DNA from: Porticoccaceae bacterium UBA2002
Lineage (GTDB): Bacteria; Pseudomonadota; Gammaproteobacteria; Pseudomonadales; Porticoccaceae
Assembly (NCBI GenBank): GCA_002334915.1
Contig: DDCQ01000003.1
Location: 6,368-26,888 of the forward strand
Reading direction: 5' to 3'
Length of the DNA stretch: 20,521 nt
This document shows, piece after piece, positions 16,474 through 20,521 of this stretch (positions are counted from its first letter, which is position 1; every line of letters starts with the position of its first letter). The position numbers and the translations under genes were made by a program. The notes beneath the pieces are model-generated. The model was not told the DNA's origin. It saw only the letters and a list, made by a program, of their open reading frames with translations, and searched no databases.

Positions 16474-17145
16474 CAGAGCCAAAACTGCCGCGGGCGCATA
16501 GTTGAGAAGCTGTAACACCCTAACCGCCCTCTGCAGTCTTGAGGCATCATTGATATAGGGATAGGCTGTTGTGGGCTTATCTACTCCGAGAAATTCACAG
16601 ATAGGCCCCCAGCCCTCTGCCGCTGAATGAACCAATAGCCTCTCTGGTGGGACCAGTGTTTTAACCTCTGCCAGTCGGTCATTAAAAAACTCAATCGCCA
16701 TCTCCCGGTCTTCAAACTGACCGCCAAATTCATTGTCCCAGATAGTCTTTTTAACCATGGTGCCCCATCGATCTATGTGGGGAACCAACCATCTAAGCCA
16801 TCGCGGTAAATTAGGAACCACTCTAAAGATTGTAGAAGCAACACTCTCGTACCAGGTATCCGGAGACCTATTGCTAAAAATGACCACTGCCTCAGGAAAT
16901 GTCTGCATAAGTTCCCTGTAGTAAGCAGCGGATGGCCAGTCTACCGCCGCCTCGTAACATTCAAAAACCTGTCGCCAATCAACGCTGAGGCCATTGGCAG
17001 CATCCAGAAACCATTGGGTTTGCTGGCTACTTTCGATACATGATTTCATATGATGGCAGGGACCATAGCCCAGCTGCTCAAGAGCGGTCTTTAATGATAG
17101 AGTGCCTGTTCTTCCCGGTCCTGCACCAATAACTTTTAAAGACAT
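16450..17145 (-). CDS. Sulfotransferase (Sulfotransfer_4-like) with C-terminal membrane helix
   Basis: 231 residues from ATG 17145. The N-terminal P-loop VIGAGPGRTGTLSLKTALEQ (5-24) is the 5'-phosphosulfate-binding loop of PAPS-dependent sulfotransferases, and VIFSNRSPDTWYESV (88-102) fits the 3'-phosphate-binding segment with Arg93 and Ser94. The predicted reaction is transfer of sulfate from PAPS to a hydroxyl or amine; the acceptor is unknown. The last 25 residues or so (LLNYAPAAVLALLVFGIIV at the end) form a hydrophobic helix, so the enzyme is probably tail-anchored in the inner membrane facing the cytosol. A TTG at 17160 would add five residues; ATG 17145 opens directly into the conserved fold and has GGGG upstream. 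It follows DUF3604 by 52 bases on the same strand and overlaps the symporter tail. Confidence 0.85.
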   Translation of the reverse strand: MSLKVIGAGPGRTGTLSLKTALEQLGYGPCHHMKSCIESSQQTQWFLDAANGLSVDWRQVFECYEAAVDWPSAAYYRELMQTFPEAVVIFSNRSPDTWYESVASTIFRVVPNLPRWLRWLVPHIDRWGTMVKKTIWDNEFGGQFEDREMAIEFFNDRLAEVKTLVPPERLLVHSAAEGWGPICEFLGVDKPTTAYPYINDASRLQRAVRVLQLLNYAPAAVLALLVFGIIV

Positions 17146-17197
17146 ATGCGATATCCCCAAATGGTTTAAGACTTCTAATCAAGGGTCTTATGTAGTT

Positions 17198-19372
17198 TTA
17201 ATCCCGAGGTAAATAGTGAATTGGCGATGACCAGGCTCGCTCCTGAATAGTGGTCGCTAGATCTGGTCTTGGGGCAATTCCAGCTCTGATCGCATCCCAG
17301 GTAGACCAGCGGCAGGTCGGGTTCTCAATTGCCCGAGCATAGTAAAAAGCGCGCTGCTCAGGATCAAATTCAGGGTCATACCAGAGGGTGGAAAGCTGTG
17401 TAGAGCCGGTATCGGGATTAATGGAACAATCAGAGATATCCACCCTGGCACCATTATCTGAGCAGCGGTTGGTTTGAGCATCAATCTCTGCACCATTGGT
17501 ACAGGCTACATCCACAACATTCTCATAGGTCTTACCCGCAGCATCCACCCAGCCCTTGACGATCTGAATACGCTGAAGAGGAGCGTTTTTTGGGTCGGCT
17601 GATGCCATCACCAAAAACCCGGGGGATGAGTTGTCATCTGCCTGTTGTTTTGCCAGCAAGGTGCCGCCCATGGTCACGCCATTTGCATAGGCCCTCTCGA
17701 CACCATCTGCAGCGTTAAGCATGCTTGAGTCAAATTCATAACCCGCGAAAAAACGCAGTCTGATTCGTGGCCCTGAAGTAGCGAACACCTCTTTGCGCCT
17801 AAATGCTTGATATATAGATTCTCTGGTATTTTCTTCTGCCCAGGCCGCAGCGAATCCTGAGGCTCCATAGGTTGGAGAGGCTCCACCAGCGTAGACATCA
17901 TTGTCGATTTTCACATACAGGCTTTTACCCAAGGGTGTTGGATTGAAGGTTTCGAATATCTTGGTGCCATAATAGGCCAACTGACCATCAAGGCCTTCTT
18001 GCGGAATCGACCCACGCTGCTCGGCTGTGCTCGACAGTATGCCTAGTTTCGATGAGAAGGCTGACTCATCGTTCTGGCTTGCCGCAGAATGAGTATCACT
18101 GGATCCAATAAAACCAAATTGATAGGGATTTGCGTTGCCCTTTGCCTCAAGAGCCAAACCTGTTAACAGAGCTTCACGCACATAGGAGCCCTTTATCTGA
18201 CTGAGAGCCCCGGTAGCAACCCGGTAAGGGGTGATTTCAAAGCCCGCCAGTTCATCTCTGGTTGAAAGGGTCGGGTGGGTTTCTGAGGTACCTTTGATCT
18301 GGGTAATCTCGACAATAGGCTCATTTCTGCTGCGCTGCTCTACATAGCTATTATCGAAAGGGGTTCCGGACCAATCCACCGTTTTAAACATCTGGCCATT
18401 AGAACCATTGGAGTTATGGGGGATTGCCAGGCTCTCCACGCCTTTACTTCTCAACTCATCCATCCAGTCCCAGAGATCTTCCGGGTTGTTGGAGTGCAAG
18501 CGAGAAAAAGGCTCGCGGGGCAAACTATCTGTCCCCTGAAAAATAACATTGCGGTGTAAATTGCCCATGTTGGTGGTGGAAGAGGTGTATTCATAGGCCG
18601 CAAATGTTGTAAAGCGACCAGGGTCATTGAATTGATCTGCAGCATCAATGGTATCGGCCCAGGCGCTTCTGGTGATATCCAGAACTTCCTTCCGGTCCAA
18701 GTCTTGCGCAAATATCCCAGTAACCGCCCCTGGTATAAAACCGGAGAAGGTCAGCAAACGTTCAAATCGGCTAACCATATCAGTGCCGAAATTGCCCGGT
18801 GCGTTAAGGTCGTGATAGGGCTCTGCGAATTTATTTTTTGAAAACTCTGTCTCAGTTTCAGCCGCTGCTTTGACCAGACCCAGAAACATCCCATGATCGG
18901 TCACTGCATAAAAATCCATGGGCTCGGTGAGCTGCATATCGTAGCCACCTGGATTTTTAATTGGCTCCCCTTTGGCGAAACGGTAGGCGTCATAAGGAGA
19001 GGCCAGCGTGCCAAAGGCATAGCCATCAAAGGAATAGGCGGTATGCACATGCAGGTCACCGTAATAGGGGCTGCGCTCGCTGGGGGCTTTTTCTGTCGGA
19101 GGGTCAGGAGCAGCTGCTGTACCCCGCTGTAGCAATTCGGTTTCTTTATCAAACAGATTAACCGGACCACCAAGAATACCAAACTCGCGGCTGTCCAACA
19201 GAGCATCAATCTCAGCAGTTTCAGCAATAGCTCTGCTATTTGAGTGCACATCTGCGGCGCTGCTAAATGCCTCGCTAGAAGGCTCCATCTTCTTGTCTGC
19301 ACAGCCAGCCAGGCCCAAACTCAGACCCAGCACCCAAAAGGATTGCTTGTATACCCAATGCGTATTTTTCAT
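17198..19372 (-). CDS. DUF3604 lipoprotein with complete PHP-type metal motifs
   Basis: 724 residues. Lipobox LAGC gives lipidated Cys24; Ala at +2 suggests the outer membrane, periplasmic face. After a low-complexity linker (25-100) the domain carries, in order, GDLHVHTAYSFD (105-116; His108, His110), VTDHG (Asp159, His160), YEYTS (Glu261), IPHN (His319) and GSSDTHSA (Asp426, His428). This is the ligand order of the PHP metallo-phosphoesterase superfamily. The C-terminus ENPTCRWSTWDAIRAG followed by ERAWSSPIHYLP is, to my memory, typical of DUF3604 (PF12228). Cys624, 637, 649 and 687 may pair as disulfides. The enzyme role is not known; hydrolysis of a phosphate or similar ester in the periplasm is inferred. 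It follows the formylglycine enzyme gene by 19 bases and contains no CxPxR site. Ribosome binding site weak. Confidence 0.88.
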   Translation of the reverse strand: MKNTHWVYKQSFWVLGLSLGLAGCADKKMEPSSEAFSSAADVHSNSRAIAETAEIDALLDSREFGILGGPVNLFDKETELLQRGTAAAPDPPTEKAPSERSPYYGDLHVHTAYSFDGYAFGTLASPYDAYRFAKGEPIKNPGGYDMQLTEPMDFYAVTDHGMFLGLVKAAAETETEFSKNKFAEPYHDLNAPGNFGTDMVSRFERLLTFSGFIPGAVTGIFAQDLDRKEVLDITRSAWADTIDAADQFNDPGRFTTFAAYEYTSSTTNMGNLHRNVIFQGTDSLPREPFSRLHSNNPEDLWDWMDELRSKGVESLAIPHNSNGSNGQMFKTVDWSGTPFDNSYVEQRSRNEPIVEITQIKGTSETHPTLSTRDELAGFEITPYRVATGALSQIKGSYVREALLTGLALEAKGNANPYQFGFIGSSDTHSAASQNDESAFSSKLGILSSTAEQRGSIPQEGLDGQLAYYGTKIFETFNPTPLGKSLYVKIDNDVYAGGASPTYGASGFAAAWAEENTRESIYQAFRRKEVFATSGPRIRLRFFAGYEFDSSMLNAADGVERAYANGVTMGGTLLAKQQADDNSSPGFLVMASADPKNAPLQRIQIVKGWVDAAGKTYENVVDVACTNGAEIDAQTNRCSDNGARVDISDCSINPDTGSTQLSTLWYDPEFDPEQRAFYYARAIENPTCRWSTWDAIRAGIAPRPDLATTIQERAWSSPIHYLPRD

Positions 19373-19391
19373 ATTATTATTCTTTTGACAG

Positions 19392-20357
19392 TTATTTAGC
19401 CGTTCGAAACCCTATATGCGATGAACCCAATGTAATGTCCTGAGCCTGTCTAGCAGCAGGTCGGAAGCGCTGGCAGTAGTTATCTGAACACAAAAATGAG
19501 CCACCTTTAAGTGTCTTTACTTCAATACCAGGCTGCTGGGGGTCATATCCCCTATCCCCGTAATCCCTCTTATGATCGGGCCCGTATGCTGTGTCAGTCC
19601 ATTCCCATACATTGCCGGTCATATCGTACAGCCCATAGCCATTTTTAGGAAAACATCCAACTGGCGAACTGCCTACAAAGCCATCATCCTTAAAATTAGT
19701 GTAAGGGAAATGTCCCTGCCAAGTATTGGCCTTAGATTCACCCTGATGAGGAGACTCCTGACCCCATGAGTAGGTCGCACCATCTAAACCTCCCCTGGAT
19801 GCATATTCCCACTCCGCTTCTGTGGGTAGGCGTCGACCCATCCATTCAGCATAGGCCTTGGCATCCGCATGTATAAGATGCACTACAGGGAAAGCGCCTT
19901 TTCCTTCAATAGAGCTTCCCGGCCCCAGGGGATGCTGCCAATTAGCACCGGGCACAAATTGCCACCAGCTGGCAGGAGCACCTAGATTATCTGGATCTGG
20001 AGAGACAAAGACCATGGAACCGGGAACTCGAAACTCTGGTGGTACATTAGGGAAGTCTTTCTCAGGCAGCCCACGCTCTGCAGCAGTAACGTAACCCGTG
20101 GCCTTTATAAAAGCGCCAAACTGCCGGTTAGTCACCTCAGTGCGATCAATATTAAAGTCGGCTACAGCAATAATTCCAGCTGGCCCCTCCTCAGCATAGT
20201 AGCGGTTGTCGCCAAAGGTGAACTGCCCTCCCACAATATCCATAGTCTGGCCGATATCGGCTTCAGCTAAACATGCCAGGGGTTCACTTCTATCGCCGCA
20301 GGCAACCAGAGTAGCTGCCAACACCGCGACTAGAGACATGATATAAAATGACTGCAT
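19392..20357 (-). CDS. Formylglycine-generating enzyme (SUMF1/FGE) as a lipoprotein
   Basis: 321 residues. Lipobox LVAC gives lipidated Cys20, so the enzyme is exported and membrane-tethered. The whole FGE domain follows: FTFGDNRYY, DRTEVTNRQFGAFIKATGYV, PGANWQHPLGPGSSI, RRLPTEAEWEYASRGGLDGA, ANTWQGHFPYTN, NGYGLYDMTGNVWEWTDTAY and LKGGSFLCSDNYCQRFRPAA. Cys290 and Cys295 (CSDNYC) fall where human FGE has its catalytic pair Cys336/Cys341, so oxygen- and copper-dependent conversion of a sulfatase Cys to formylglycine is predicted, rather than a mere structural homologue. No sulfatase gene is in the window, so its client is encoded elsewhere. First gene of the unit with DUF3604 and sulfotransferase. 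AGGT seven bases before ATG 20357 supports the start; an internal ATG at 20339 lacks one. Confidence 0.9.
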   Translation of the reverse strand: MQSFYIMSLVAVLAATLVACGDRSEPLACLAEADIGQTMDIVGGQFTFGDNRYYAEEGPAGIIAVADFNIDRTEVTNRQFGAFIKATGYVTAAERGLPEKDFPNVPPEFRVPGSMVFVSPDPDNLGAPASWWQFVPGANWQHPLGPGSSIEGKGAFPVVHLIHADAKAYAEWMGRRLPTEAEWEYASRGGLDGATYSWGQESPHQGESKANTWQGHFPYTNFKDDGFVGSSPVGCFPKNGYGLYDMTGNVWEWTDTAYGPDHKRDYGDRGYDPQQPGIEVKTLKGGSFLCSDNYCQRFRPAARQAQDITLGSSHIGFRTAK

Positions 20358-20435
20358 TAAATATACCTATTTTAACTATCAACGAAAAAGCAGTATTCCT
20401 GTGACCAGGCTTATTAAAATTTTTACAACCTAGCT

Positions 20436-20450
20436 GCTGTATTGTACAGC
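20436..20450. promoter_or_regulatory. Perfect inverted repeat upstream of the FGE operon
   Basis: GCTGTA-TTG-TACAGC, six-base arms and a three-base spacer, 79 bases before the FGE start in the leader 20358-20521. Its place suggests an operator for the operon. It is not a LexA box: CTGT and ACAG are five bases apart, not eight. No clear -35/-10 pair is seen in the leader. Confidence 0.35.
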
Positions 20451-20521
20451 GGTTTACTTATGAATGAAGGAAGATTTAGGCTGCACAGCTCGGGGAGGGA
20501 CTATTAGGTTGGCCTGTAGAC

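Noticed and set aside
19392..20357. EgtB-type sulfoxide synthase or other non-FGE member of the FGE-sulfatase family
   Set aside because: There is no DinB-like N-terminal domain or HxxxE-type iron site, and the catalytic Cys290/Cys295 pair of true FGE is present.
20436..20450. LexA/SOS box
   Set aside because: CTGT and ACAG are separated by five bases instead of the eight needed for the gammaproteobacterial LexA box.
1..20521. Mobile element, prophage, CRISPR or defence system
   Set aside because: No transposase, integrase, terminal repeats, direct repeat arrays, nuclease or toxin-antitoxin genes are visible.

Overview
The window looks like chromosomal DNA from a heterotrophic, probably marine, gammaproteobacterium of the Cellvibrionales/SAR92/OM60 kind. 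This is an inference from gene content and gene architecture only: Sec and lipobox signals, BCCT, BASS and SSS sodium-coupled carriers, an M16 protease pair, a DUF3604 lipoprotein and an aerobic formylglycine-generating enzyme. I see no rRNA, tRNA, CRISPR array, insertion sequence or phage gene. No gene-free stretch exceeds about 215 bases.

Layout. (1) 2-598, plus strand: the 3' part of a MEST-like alpha/beta hydrolase, followed by a small reading frame broken by one TAG (595-864). (2) 4915-809, minus strand: spinster-like MFS carrier, active M16 metalloprotease, inactive M16 lipoprotein partner; the two M16 genes overlap by ATGA. (3) 5102-7605, plus strand: BCCT carrier and BASS carrier, also coupled by ATGA. 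(4) 10681-7727, minus strand: xylose-reductase-like aldo-keto reductase, a 2-oxoglutarate/Fe(II) dioxygenase with an HxE triad, and a membrane-anchored alpha/beta hydrolase. (5) 10895-16473, plus strand: SulP anion permease with STAS domain, YicI-like GH31 glycosidase, YidK-like sodium/solute symporter. (6) 20357-16450, minus strand: lipoprotein formylglycine-generating enzyme, DUF3604 lipoprotein carrying a complete set of PHP-type metal motifs, and a PAPS-type sulfotransferase with a C-terminal membrane helix.

How the parts may fit together. Blocks 5 and 6 share a sulfur/sugar theme. The GH31 enzyme and the SSS carrier form a sugar import-and-cleave pair, and SulP could move the sulfate that sulfated sugars release. 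The exported formylglycine-generating enzyme implies periplasmic sulfatases, yet none is encoded here. Its operon partner DUF3604 has the metal-ligand pattern of PHP phosphoesterases and no known role that I can assign from sequence. The FGE-DUF3604-sulfotransferase operon is the best candidate for an undescribed system in this window. The aldo-keto reductase, transcribed divergently from the GH31 operon across a 213-base spacer with a perfect 7+7 inverted repeat, could act on the pentose that an alpha-xylosidase would release.

Functions of the transporters (substrates) and of the sulfur module as a whole are inferences. Motif positions and overlaps were read directly from the sequence.
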